From Bacillota bacterium (GTDB lineage: Bacteria; Bacillota; Sulfobacillia; JABLXB01): a stretch of DNA of 64,000 nt. The stretch's first letter is position 1. Every line of letters starts with the position of its first letter. The DNA is taken from NCBI GenBank assembly GCA_013178305.1, contig JABLXB010000001.1, positions 936,253-1,000,252 of the forward strand. Reading direction: 5' to 3'. The notes under the pieces were generated by a model. That model was given only the letters and a program-made list of their open reading frames with translations. It did not search any database and was not told the DNA's origin. Made by a program: the position numbers and the translations under genes. Positions 49,928 to 58,365 of the stretch are shown in pieces.

Positions 49928-51442
49928 ATGCCCTGCGCGACAATGTCTGGCAAGACTCGCGACGCCATTCAACGGCGGCCACTCTCGTTTTCCTACACAG
50001 CCGGAGGCGACTCCGGTGAATCCAACGTCCCGTTATTGCCCCCGGACATGCCCCGGACAATCCACCGCGCCACACTGACCGTGCTGGAGCGAACGGGTGT
50101 CATAATGCGGTCCGAGACTGTACTCAGCGCATTGCACGACGCGGGAGCGCTTGTCGACGGCGATACCATGCGGGTGAGGTTCCCAGGGGACATGGTTGAG
50201 GCAGCCGTGGCGAAGGCACCCCGTGGATTTACGCTCTGCGCGCGCGATCCGCGGATGGACCTGCCCATCGACGGAAACCACGGCTACCTCTCGATGGATG
50301 GTTGCGGCTGCGAGATCCTGGACCTGGAAACGGGCGAGCGAAGACCGTCGACCAGGCAGGACGTGGTGCTCGCAACCCGCCTCGCCGATGCGTTGTCCGA
50401 GATCGCCTTCGTGTGGCAACCGGTGGCGGCCCGGGACTGCCCTCCAGAGACGCAATCCCTCCACGAGATACACGCTCAACTCGAGAACACAACCAAGCAC
50501 ATCCAGTGCATGACCGCGGTTACCCAGGCCGCCGCAAGGGGCGTCGTCGAGATGGCCGAGGCGGTCGCCGGCGGCAGCGCACAACTCAGAGAGAGGCCCT
50601 TGATTTCGTCGTTCCAGTGCAGCCTGAGCCCTCTCTGCTACGACAGGGAGCCCCTGGAAGCGGCCCTGGTCTTCGCCAGAGCGGGGATACCATGCGGCTT
50701 CGTTACCATGCCCATGGCCTGCGCGACCGCGCCGGCCACTGTCGCAGGGACCCTGGTCATCAGCAACGCGGAGGTACTGGCGGGCATGGTGGCCCTGCAG
50801 ACCCTCGTCCCGGGCGCCCCGGCGTTCTACGGCGCGTGCCCAACCGTGATGGACCTGCGGACGGGGGCAGCGGCCTGCGGCGGCCCGGAAGACGCCCTGC
50901 TCCAGGTCGCCTGCGCCCGAATGGCCAGGTGGTACGGAATCCCCTCCTCGATAGGGACGTTCGCATCCGGAGCAAAGGAATCCGGCTGGCAGGCGGGAGT
51001 CGAGAACGTCCTCTCCGGCATGGCCAGCTATATCGGCCGCGCGGACATGATGAGCGGCGCCGGGTTGCTCTATTCGGCGCGGACCTTCGCGTTCGAGCAG
51101 ATGGTGATGGATGCCGAGGTTTTCGGCCACATCGTGCACTTCTTCCAGGGACTATCCTGCAGTGACGACGACCTCGCGGTCGAGGTCATCGAGAAAGTTG
51201 GGCCGGGCAGGCATTTCCTTGCCGAACGCCATACGCGCCGGCAGATGCGAAGGTTGTGGAACCCCACGCTGTTCGCAAGACAGAGCTGGGAGGAATGGGA
51301 GGCAGCGGGTAAACCCGCACCCGCGGAGACAGCCAGGGCACGGGCGCGCGCGATCATCCGCGAGCACAAACCCGAACCACTCGATGACCGGCTGTCGGCG
51401 GAGTTGCTCCAGATCATCCGTTCATACGAGGAGAGGGTGTAA
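49928..51442 (+). CDS. trimethylamine methyltransferase (MttB)-family protein, non-pyrrolysine
   Basis: 504 aa from ATG 49928 (GAGGGGTG upstream). MttB/DUF features: TIHRATLTVLERTGVIM, GYLSMDGCGCEILDLETG, RPLISSFQCSLSPL and GAKESGWQAGVENVLSGMASYIGRADMMSGAG. No in-frame amber codon, so it is of the non-Pyl type. Characterised relatives (for example MtgB) demethylate quaternary amines to a corrinoid protein. No corrinoid protein gene is adjacent. Its neighbours suggest a different amino-acid-like substrate. Confidence 0.88.
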   Translation: MPCATMSGKTRDAIQRRPLSFSYTAGGDSGESNVPLLPPDMPRTIHRATLTVLERTGVIMRSETVLSALHDAGALVDGDTMRVRFPGDMVEAAVAKAPRGFTLCARDPRMDLPIDGNHGYLSMDGCGCEILDLETGERRPSTRQDVVLATRLADALSEIAFVWQPVAARDCPPETQSLHEIHAQLENTTKHIQCMTAVTQAAARGVVEMAEAVAGGSAQLRERPLISSFQCSLSPLCYDREPLEAALVFARAGIPCGFVTMPMACATAPATVAGTLVISNAEVLAGMVALQTLVPGAPAFYGACPTVMDLRTGAAACGGPEDALLQVACARMARWYGIPSSIGTFASGAKESGWQAGVENVLSGMASYIGRADMMSGAGLLYSARTFAFEQMVMDAEVFGHIVHFFQGLSCSDDDLAVEVIEKVGPGRHFLAERHTRRQMRRLWNPTLFARQSWEEWEAAGKPAPAETARARARAIIREHKPEPLDDRLSAELLQIIRSYEERV

Positions 51443-51444
51443 AG

Positions 51445-52628
51445 ATGGGTTTCAAGTATGCGGTGGTGGGTGGAGGACGTCAGGGTACGGCGGCCGCGTA
51501 CGATATGGCCCGGTTCGGCGAGGCCGACTCGATCGCGATCGGCGACGTCAACCCGGCCGCGGCGGAGGCGTCGGCGCGGCGGGTCAACCGGCTGGTAGGA
51601 AGGGAGGTTGCCCGGCCGGCGGCAGTCGACGTACGGAACTCGCGGCAACTGCGGGAGTTCCTCGAACCAGTCGAGTCATTCCTGAGTGCGGTGCCGTATT
51701 ACTTCAACCTGGACGTGGCGCGGGCAGCAGTGGACGCTGGGGCAAGTATGTGCGACCTGGGCGGTAACACGGCCCAGGTGATTGAGCAGCTGAAGATGGA
51801 TCAGGAGGCCCAGCGCGCAGGTATCAGCATCGTCCCCGACTGCGGTCAGGTCCCGGGCATGGGCACATCGCTGGCAGTGTACGCGATGAGCCTGCTCGAC
51901 CAGCCGGAAGAAGTCTACATTTGGGACGGCGGCCTCACCCAGAACCCGAGACTCCCGTGGAACTATACACTGACGTTCAACATCGCGGGCCTGACCAACG
52001 AGTACTACGGCAGCACCTACCTCCTGCGGGATTGGAAGCTGGTCGAAGTCCCTACATTATATCGAGTACGAAGAGATAGAGATCCCGGGGGTCGGGAAGC
52101 TGGAGGCGTTCACCACCGCGGGCGGGACCTCGACGGCGCCCTTCACGTTCCTGGGCGTTGAAGACCTACCAGAACAAGACGGTGCGGTATCCCCCGCACT
52201 TCGCGCAGTGGAGAGCGTTCCTCGACGCCGGGCTCCTGGAGGAGCAGCCGGTCGAAGTGGAGGGCGTCAAGGTCTCACCCAGGCAGGTTCTGCACGCGCT
52301 GCTAGAGCCGAGGCTCAAACCACAGCCCGGGGACAGAGACCTGGTGGTCATCAGGATAAAGGCCACCGGGATGAAGGACGGGAAGAGGGCCGAGGTCGTG
52401 CTCGACCTGGTTGACTACTACGACGAGGCGACGGGCTTCACGTCCATGGAGCGGACCACGGGGTGGCACGCCTCCATCATGGTCATAGCGAATGCGAAAG
52501 GCTTGACGCCGCGGGGCGCAAAGCCGGTGGAACTGGCTCTCCCGGGACCATACTTCGCCCAGGAGATGGAGAGGCGCGGGTTCGCGATCAAGAAGAGCGT
52601 GTCGGAGGTGCCGCTGGTTGAAGGGTGA
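51445..52628 (+). pseudogene. saccharopine-dehydrogenase-like oxidoreductase with two frameshifts
   Basis: Starts MGFKYAVVGGGRQGTAAAYD (Rossmann fold) with SAVPYYFNLDVARAAVDAG and CGQVPGMGTSLAVYAMSLLD, typical of saccharopine-dehydrogenase-like proteins. The frame shifts by +1 near 52055, continues as YIEYEEIEIPGVGKLEAFTT, shifts again near 52155, and goes on KTYQNKTVRYPPHFAQWRAF to the stop at 52628. Joined length would be ~393 aa, normal for the family. Real decay or assembly errors are both possible. Starts 2 bp after the MttB-family stop. Confidence 0.85.
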
Positions 52629-53343
52629 GCAGAACGGGGAACAGCCGGCAGAACAGACAGCCGGTAGATCCACCCAGAATCAGAATACGGAAGACTGGGT
52701 CTACCAGCGCATCAAGACGGCCATATTCAAGCGTTACATCGGGCCCAACAGACAGCTTGTCGAGGAGACGTTGGCCACGCAGCTGGGAGTGAGCAGGACA
52801 CCGGTGCGGGCGGCAATCAGGCGCCTCGTGTACGACGGCTTCGTAGAGATGATACCCAACCGTGGCGCCTTCGTGATCAAGCCGACGCGCGAGGAAATCG
52901 AGGACGCTTTCGCCGTCCGCGCCGAGCTGGAGGGCATGGCCTGCCGGCTCGCGGCCACCCGGGTTACCCCGTCCGACCTCGAGTATTTGGAAACCCTTAT
53001 CAAAGAAGAGGGTAGGGTCTTCGAGTCCCGTGACGCCGAGGCCTACTACCGGAGGAACGACGCCTTTCACCTGCGCATCGCCGAACTGAGCGGGAACGAG
53101 ACCTTGCGGAAGTACGTCGGCGACATAATTAGTCTCGTCAACATCTATCTCATCCTGTTCGACCCATTCATCCACATGGAGTTCAACCCGTCGATGGACG
53201 AGCACCGCGCGATAGTCGATCGACTGCGAACGGGTGATCCCGGCGGGGCCGAGCGTGCCATGGACGAACACCTGGCCAGCACACTCGCGGGGCTCGAATG
53301 GGAGAAGGCCGAACGGCCCCCCGAAGATTACCTCGAGGTTTAA
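52618..53343 (+). CDS. GntR-family regulator (FadR/FCD subfamily)
   Basis: 241 aa from TTG 52618, preceded by GGAGGTG at seven bases; overlaps the upstream gene by 11 bp. N-terminal HTH (VEETLATQLGVSRTPVRAAIRRL), then the FCD domain with FAVRAELEGMACRLAA, RNDAFHLRIAELSGN and DEHRAIVDRL, containing metal/ligand Asp and His. Likely controls its own operon through the site at 49885. Confidence 0.93.
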   Translation: MKGEQNGEQPAEQTAGRSTQNQNTEDWVYQRIKTAIFKRYIGPNRQLVEETLATQLGVSRTPVRAAIRRLVYDGFVEMIPNRGAFVIKPTREEIEDAFAVRAELEGMACRLAATRVTPSDLEYLETLIKEEGRVFESRDAEAYYRRNDAFHLRIAELSGNETLRKYVGDIISLVNIYLILFDPFIHMEFNPSMDEHRAIVDRLRTGDPGGAERAMDEHLASTLAGLEWEKAERPPEDYLEV

Positions 53344-53364
53344 GAAATGGCGCTGATGGCCTTC

Positions 53365-53556
53365 GGCAACAGCTGCCGCCAACAACCGTAGCCGCGGGCA
53401 ACAGCTGCCGCCAACAACTGCAGCCGCGGGCAACAGCTGCCGCCAACAACCGCAGCCGCGGGCAACAGCTACCGCCAACAACCGTAGCCGCGGGCAACAG
53501 TTGTCGTCAACAACTGTGGCCGCTCACAGCAGTGGCCGCCAATAACTGTAGTCTCC
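53365..53556. repeat. six tandem copies of a 32-bp repeat
   Basis: Units start at 53365, 53397, 53429, 53461, 53493 and about 53525; each begins GGCAACAGCTGCCGCC. The first five are ~90% alike and the last is degenerate. No unique spacers separate them, so this is a minisatellite. Confidence 0.9.
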
Positions 53557-53566
53557 GGCAATACAT

Positions 53567-53603
53567 GAGGGTCGCCGTCGCCTTCTCAGCGACGGCGACC
53601 CTC
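53567..53603. terminator. strong hairpin between GntR and rubrerythrin genes
   Basis: GAGGGTCGCCGTCGC (53567-53581) pairs perfectly with 53589-53603 around a 7-base loop. It lies ten bases after the rubrerythrin stop on the minus strand. No clear U-tract on either strand, but its position between convergent genes fits a bidirectional terminator. Confidence 0.6.
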
Positions 53604-53613
53604 GTCAACAGTA

Positions 53614-54033
53614 CTACGAGCCGAAGTATCGCCTGAGAAGGCCCTCCAGTATCTGGGCGTGCCTCGCTTCGTCCCTTGAAGATTCGTCGAAGTAGTCGTG
53701 GGCGTGGTCGATATTGGAGTTCTTCGCCATGGTCGCGGTCTCTTTCTTGCCCTTGTTGGCGCCTATCTCGCCCTTCAGCATTTTCTCGAGATTCTCTTTG
53801 GTTGAACCTATCATGCCGTTCATCTCCGCGAAGTGGGCGGCGTGACAGGCCTCCTCCCAGGCGATCCTTTCCAGGGCCAGCGCGACCTCCGGATAGCCTT
53901 CACGCTCCGCCTGGCGCGCCATGGCCAGGTAAATCCCAACCTCCTTGGTCTCCCCTTGGAAGTTCATCTCCACTGCTTCCTTGAGCCCGGTATCCCTGGT
54001 TACTCCAAGCTTGACCTCGTTGATCAGTTCCAT
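53614..54033 (-). CDS. rubrerythrin-like diiron protein (no rubredoxin domain)
   Basis: 139 aa, ATG after AAAGGAGGAC. Diiron ligands in the first helix pair ([30 protein letters not shown]) and the second ([14 protein letters not shown]). The rubredoxin tail is absent. Detoxifies peroxide in anaerobes. A PerR box lies in its 160-bp upstream region, so it should be induced by peroxide. Confidence 0.92.
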   Translation of the reverse strand: MELINEVKLGVTRDTGLKEAVEMNFQGETKEVGIYLAMARQAEREGYPEVALALERIAWEEACHAAHFAEMNGMIGSTKENLEKMLKGEIGANKGKKETATMAKNSNIDHAHDYFDESSRDEARHAQILEGLLRRYFGS

Positions 54034-54158
54034 TCTGAAGTCCTCCTTTGTACTAGATTCCGCTGTCCGAAACCCGTGATTTTCCCAATTGTACTCTGGT
54101 TAGCTTCCACGGCCCGCCCCCGTTTACACTTTCTCGCCCCCTTCTTTACATTGTTACT

Positions 54159-54173
54159 TTATGATAATTATTA
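54159..54173. promoter_or_regulatory. PerR box upstream of the rubrerythrin gene
   Basis: TTATGATAATTATTA matches the PerR consensus TTATAATNATTATAA at 12 of 14 defined positions and lies between perR and the rubrerythrin gene. Confidence 0.75.
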
Positions 54174-54194
54174 CTCTATACGGGCAGCAAGAGA

Positions 54195-54614
54195 CTAAGC
54201 CTTGCAGTCCGGGCAATAGCCGAAAATGAGGTGAGCGTTCGACCTGGCCGTGAAGTCGGTGTTCTCCGTAGCCCGTCGTCTCAGATCAGCCAGTTCACGT
54301 GTGAAGTCCCCGGGCACGTCGCTTACCCTGCCGCACTTGAGGCAAACGGCATGAACGTGTGGAGACGTGTCGGCGTCGTAGTGGTAGACGCTTTCGCCCG
54401 TGGTGAAACGTTGAACCAGCCCGGCCTGTTCCAGGGCGAGCAGGGTCTTGTAGACAGTGTTGAGACTCATGCTGGGGTACTCGGACTTCAACTCTCTATA
54501 GATGACCTCCGCCGCCGGGTGAGAGCGAGTCCCGGACAGGAACCGGTAAACGGCTACTCTCTGGGGGGTTACCCGCAGGCCTTTCTCTCTGAGGATTTCC
54601 GCGATGTCGTTCAC
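54195..54614 (-). CDS. perR: PerR/Fur-family peroxide regulator
   Basis: 139 aa. Winged HTH (RVTPQRVAVYRFLSG ... SLNTVYKTLLALEQAGLV). YHYDADTSPHVHAVCLKCG holds the metal-binding Asp/His set, and CLKCG plus CPDC make the structural zinc site. The Asp residue at the regulatory position favours PerR over Fur. Boxes at 54633 (its own promoter) and 54159 (rubrerythrin) support this. Confidence 0.88.
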   Translation of the reverse strand: MNDIAEILREKGLRVTPQRVAVYRFLSGTRSHPAAEVIYRELKSEYPSMSLNTVYKTLLALEQAGLVQRFTTGESVYHYDADTSPHVHAVCLKCGRVSDVPGDFTRELADLRRRATENTDFTARSNAHLIFGYCPDCKA

Positions 54615-54632
54615 GATGACCGGCTCCTATCT

Positions 54633-54645
54633 AGTAATGATTACT
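54633..54645. promoter_or_regulatory. PerR box in the perR promoter
   Basis: AGTAAT-G-ATTACT, perfect arms, 19 bases upstream of the perR start, indicating autoregulation. Confidence 0.65.
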
Positions 54646-54705
54646 CTCTACCAATACAATTGCACAATCCTCGCGGGATGTCAAGCGGAAAATGCGGAGG
54701 AGAAT

Positions 54706-54749
54706 GCGGAGCACCCCCGGGGCAGGAGGGTTTGCCGGGGGCGCTCCGC
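54706..54749. terminator. long GC-rich hairpin downstream of the MacB-type permease
   Basis: GCGGAGCACCCCCGG pairs with CCGGGGGCGCTCCGC (one mismatch), followed on the plus strand by TCTTTTT. It lies 32 bases after the permease stop and may end the efflux operon transcript. Confidence 0.6.
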
Positions 54750-54781
54750 TCTTTTTCGAACAGGCCGGAGAAAGTCGTTTG

Positions 54782-55951
54782 TTACTCTCTACGCAACGCC
54801 TCGATCGGGTCGAGCGCCGACGCCTTCGCCGCCGGCCAGACGCCGAAGAAAAGCCCGATCGCGGCCGCAAATACAAACGCTATCGCGACTGCCGAGGGCG
54901 AGACCACCGACGGCCAGCCGCCGACCTTGGATACCACCCGCGACCCGCCGAACCCCAGAATGATGCCCACCAGGCCGCCGGTCAGGCTCAGCACGACCGC
55001 CTCGACGAGGAACTGGAACAATACGTCCCTGTTCTTGGCGCCCACGGCTTTGCGAATCCCGATTTCCCTGGTACGCTCGGACACCGACACCAGCATGATG
55101 TTCATGATCCCGATCCCACCGACGACGAGCGAGATGCTCGCGATCGCCCCGAGCATCATGGTCATTGTCTGGGTCATCGACCCGATTGTCGACAGGAGTT
55201 CGTCCTGACTCATGGCGCGGATGGCGTCCTCACGCCCAAACTTCCTGACGTAGATGGCGGTTATGTGCTGGGTGGCGATGGCCGCATCCTCCGCGGACCT
55301 GGCCTGCACGTAAAGCCTGCTCACCTGGGTGCTGCCGATCATGCGCTGGGCCACGCTGACCGGAATGATGACCGTGTCGTCCTGGTCCTGGCCCATTGAC
55401 GACCCCTTTGAGGCCAGCGTTCCAATGACCGTGAAAGCCTCTCCCGAAACCATGATGGTCTCGCCGACCGGGTTTGTGTTCTCGAAAAGCTCCTTCACTA
55501 CCGTCTGCCCGAGCACAGCCACTCTCTGCCGCTGCGCGTTATCCTCGTCGGTCAGGAACCTCCCGGAAGCGAGCTCCCTGCCCCGTACCTCCAGGAACCC
55601 GGCGGTTGTGCCCTCGTACGTGGAGTCCTCGGACAGGTTGTGCCACTTGACCTTGCAGCTGTTAGTCACCGACGGCACCGTACGCTCTATAGACGGTACT
55701 CGTTCCACCAGTTCGGCGGCGTCCGAGGCGTATAGCTTCCCACCCGCCTGCCTGCCCGCAACGACCGTTATAAGGTTCGAACCCAGGCTCTGAATCTGCG
55801 AGGTTACCTGTGCGGTGGCCCCCTGTCCGACGGACACCAGGATAATGACGGCGCCCACGCCTATGATGATCCCCAGCATGGTGAGGAACGAACGCACCTT
55901 GTTGCTCGAAATCGCTTTCCACGCCAGGCGGACGCCTTCCCAGGAGTTCAC
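54782..55951 (-). CDS. MacB-type ABC permease
   Basis: 389 aa. N-terminal helix with KVRSFLTMLGIIIGVGAVIILVSVG, an extracellular MacB_PCD domain (about residues 50-240), then three C-terminal helices with SERTREIGIRKAVGAKNRDVLFQFLVEA, the FtsX-type coupling motif. Partner of the ATPase whose gene overlaps by 4 bp. Confidence 0.94.
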   Translation of the reverse strand: MNSWEGVRLAWKAISSNKVRSFLTMLGIIIGVGAVIILVSVGQGATAQVTSQIQSLGSNLITVVAGRQAGGKLYASDAAELVERVPSIERTVPSVTNSCKVKWHNLSEDSTYEGTTAGFLEVRGRELASGRFLTDEDNAQRQRVAVLGQTVVKELFENTNPVGETIMVSGEAFTVIGTLASKGSSMGQDQDDTVIIPVSVAQRMIGSTQVSRLYVQARSAEDAAIATQHITAIYVRKFGREDAIRAMSQDELLSTIGSMTQTMTMMLGAIASISLVVGGIGIMNIMLVSVSERTREIGIRKAVGAKNRDVLFQFLVEAVVLSLTGGLVGIILGFGGSRVVSKVGGWPSVVSPSAVAIAFVFAAAIGLFFGVWPAAKASALDPIEALRRE

Positions 55952-56667
55952 TGCGCCCTCACCTCCCCGCCGGTTTCGATGGTGCCGGTTTCAACGAACG
56001 GCCCGTCGCTCACTATCGCGCCGTCCCTCACTCGGACGATTCTCTTGCAGTGCCGGGCCACACCCTCGTCGTGGGTTACCAGCACAATCGTCAGCCCCTG
56101 CTGGTTAAGTCCCTTGAAAATGCCCATGATCTCCGCCCCGGACTTGCTGTCGAGGTTACCCGTGGGCTCGTCTGCAAGGAGCAGCGTCGGACTCGCCGCC
56201 AGCGCCCTGGCGATCGCGACGCGTTGCTGCTGCCCGCCCGAGAGCTCGGAAGGTAGGTGACTCACGCGGTCACTCAGGCCCACCGCCTGCAGCGCGGACA
56301 TCGCGGAAGCCTTCCTCTGGCGCGTGGATACGCCCCTATAGATCAGGGGGAGTTCTGTATTCTCAAGTGCGGTCAAGCGCGGCAACAGGTTATAGCTCTG
56401 GAATATGAAGCCGAGCTTCTGGTTGCGGACCTCCGCGAGGTCGTTAGAGCCGAGGCGCGCGACCTCCCTGCCGTCCAGCCAGTATGAACCCGATGTCGGC
56501 CTGTCGAGGCAGCCGAGTATGTTCATGAGTGTCGATTTCCCCGACCCGGACGGACCCATGATGGCGACCATCTCACCCTGGCCGACCTCGAGGTCAATCG
56601 GTAGCAGCGCCTGCACCTCGACCTTGCCGGTGCTGTAAACCTTCGTGACTTTGTCAAGCCTTATCAC
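55948..56667 (-). CDS. MacB/LolD-type ABC ATPase
   Basis: 239 aa. Walker A GPSGSGKST, signature LSGGQQQRVAIARAL, Walker B LLADEPTGNLD, H-loop VTHD. Belongs to the lipoprotein/macrolide export group. Overlaps its neighbours on both sides by 4 bp. Confidence 0.95.
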   Translation of the reverse strand: MIRLDKVTKVYSTGKVEVQALLPIDLEVGQGEMVAIMGPSGSGKSTLMNILGCLDRPTSGSYWLDGREVARLGSNDLAEVRNQKLGFIFQSYNLLPRLTALENTELPLIYRGVSTRQRKASAMSALQAVGLSDRVSHLPSELSGGQQQRVAIARALAASPTLLLADEPTGNLDSKSGAEIMGIFKGLNQQGLTIVLVTHDEGVARHCKRIVRVRDGAIVSDGPFVETGTIETGGEVRAQ

Positions 56668-58304
56668 TGCCGAGCGCCTCCACTCGAGCCACCCTGATTG
56701 CGCTGCTCCCCCGGCCTCGGGCCCCCGCCCGGAACGCCGGGCCCCATGAACATGCGCATCTGTTGCTGCGTGTTACCCGCACTAGACGACGCAGCCACGA
56801 CGACGCGCTCGCCCTCGGTGAGACCCGCCGTTATCTCCACCAGCCGCGAGGTGAACAACCCCACACTGACCTTACGGACGGAGACCTGTCCATTCGCGTC
56901 AAGGACTTTGACTGTCTCCTGTCCCCGTGTACCCGTCACTGCCTCTGCCGGGACGACCAGCGCGTTTGCCTTCTCCGCCACCATTATCTCGACGTTCGCC
57001 GTCATACCGGTTCTCAGACCCTCCGGCGAGTCGATTGTCACCGTGACGTCGAACTTGGCAACCCCACTCTGCTGCGTGCCCTCGGCCGCGATCGACTTGA
57101 CATGGCCGGTGAAAACCTTGCTGCCCAGCGCATCCACGGTCACCTTTGCGGGCATGCCCGTCTTGATTTTAGCGAGGTCCAGCTCATCAACCTCAACGAC
57201 CGCCTCCGCGTGATTCGTGTCGGCGATAATCGCAAGGACAGGCGATTCCTCTATGTTGTTGCCCAGTTCCACGGGTATGGAGACGACGACTCCGTTCGCG
57301 GGAGCCCTTATTGTCAGCGAATCGACGTTGCGCTGCGCCTTCTGCCGGCTGAGCATCGACTGTTCGACGCTCAGTTTCTTTGAGCTGATGTCCAGGCTCA
57401 GCGACGGGTCGGAGATCACAAGGATGGTCTCGCCCGCCTTGATCATGCTTCCTTCACGTGCCAGAATCTTCGAGACTGTCCCCGACACCGGCGCCTTGAT
57501 TGAGCCTGACGCGGACAGTTCGACTGTACCGTCCCCGAGGAAAGTGTCCCCGTCCGCGGAACGGAAGGTAGCCGTACCCTTCGAGCCCGCCCGGAGTAAG
57601 CCGGGGTTCGCTATTTCGACGACGACGTCCAGCCAGATGGAAGTGCCGGTCGCCCTGGTCGACTTCGAAACCGAGGACACCCGCCCCTCCAGCTCGCCAT
57701 CGAATCCTTCTATCCTGATCGAAACGGGGTCACCCGTGCGCAACCGGGAGGCATAGCCCTCCGTCAGCGCGGTTACGAAGAACATGCGCGAGTCCTGGGC
57801 CACCGTTCCGATCACAGCGCCGGCGCTCACGTGGTCACCCTGTACGACTTTGAGTGACGTGAGCCTTCCGGCCCACTTCGACGACACGGAGAGCCCGTTT
57901 GATACATCGACACTCATGGCCTTCTCCGGAGACGTCCCGACCATGTCGGCCAGCTGGTTCAGCGCCAGGTCGTAGCTTATCCTGGCCTGTTGTGCCTGGG
58001 CAACCAGGTCGTCGTTCTTGAGTCTCATGAGAACGTCCCCACTCTTGACGGTTTGACCGGAACTGACCAGTATCTCCCGGACTATGCCGGTCACTTCCGC
58101 CCGTATCTCCTGCCTGTTCGCCAGGGTCACAGACCCCGTGCCACTCACTGTGACCGACAGCGGGCTTTGCTTTGCCAGTGTCGTGACATATGACGCTTGA
58201 GCCTTACTCGTGCCGTTCTGCCGGCTCCTCATCGCGGCAACACCCCCAACCAGAAGCACCGCGACGAGTACCACCCCGATTACGACCTTTCTCCTGCCAG
58301 CCAT
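56664..58304 (-). CDS. HlyD/MacA-type membrane-fusion protein
   Basis: 546 aa from ATG 58304 (AAAGGGTG). One N-terminal membrane anchor (VVIGVVLVAVLLVGGVAAM), two biotinyl-lipoyl-like half domains (IREILVSSGQTVKSGDVLMRL, TVSKILAREGSMIKAGETI), a beta-barrel part and GLRTGMTANVEIMVAEK near the end. Longer than most MacA proteins because of a duplicated lipoyl region. Couples the MacB pump to the outside. Tail is Gly/Pro-rich. Confidence 0.9.
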   Translation of the reverse strand: MAGRRKVVIGVVLVAVLLVGGVAAMRSRQNGTSKAQASYVTTLAKQSPLSVTVSGTGSVTLANRQEIRAEVTGIVREILVSSGQTVKSGDVLMRLKNDDLVAQAQQARISYDLALNQLADMVGTSPEKAMSVDVSNGLSVSSKWAGRLTSLKVVQGDHVSAGAVIGTVAQDSRMFFVTALTEGYASRLRTGDPVSIRIEGFDGELEGRVSSVSKSTRATGTSIWLDVVVEIANPGLLRAGSKGTATFRSADGDTFLGDGTVELSASGSIKAPVSGTVSKILAREGSMIKAGETILVISDPSLSLDISSKKLSVEQSMLSRQKAQRNVDSLTIRAPANGVVVSIPVELGNNIEESPVLAIIADTNHAEAVVEVDELDLAKIKTGMPAKVTVDALGSKVFTGHVKSIAAEGTQQSGVAKFDVTVTIDSPEGLRTGMTANVEIMVAEKANALVVPAEAVTGTRGQETVKVLDANGQVSVRKVSVGLFTSRLVEITAGLTEGERVVVAASSSAGNTQQQMRMFMGPGVPGGGPRPGEQRNQGGSSGGARQ

Positions 58305-58365
58305 GAGCCACACCCTTTCGCCTGAACACTCGCCTGAACGACCATCCGAGCAATCTCTTGAACAG

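Noticed and set aside
49928-51442. Pyrrolysine-containing trimethylamine methyltransferase
   Set aside because: No in-frame amber codon and no pyl genes.
53183-53497. Minus-strand frames through the 32-bp repeats
   Set aside because: Low-complexity readings caused by the tandem repeat, not genes.
53365-53556. CRISPR array
   Set aside because: Copies are head to tail with no unique spacers and no cas genes nearby.
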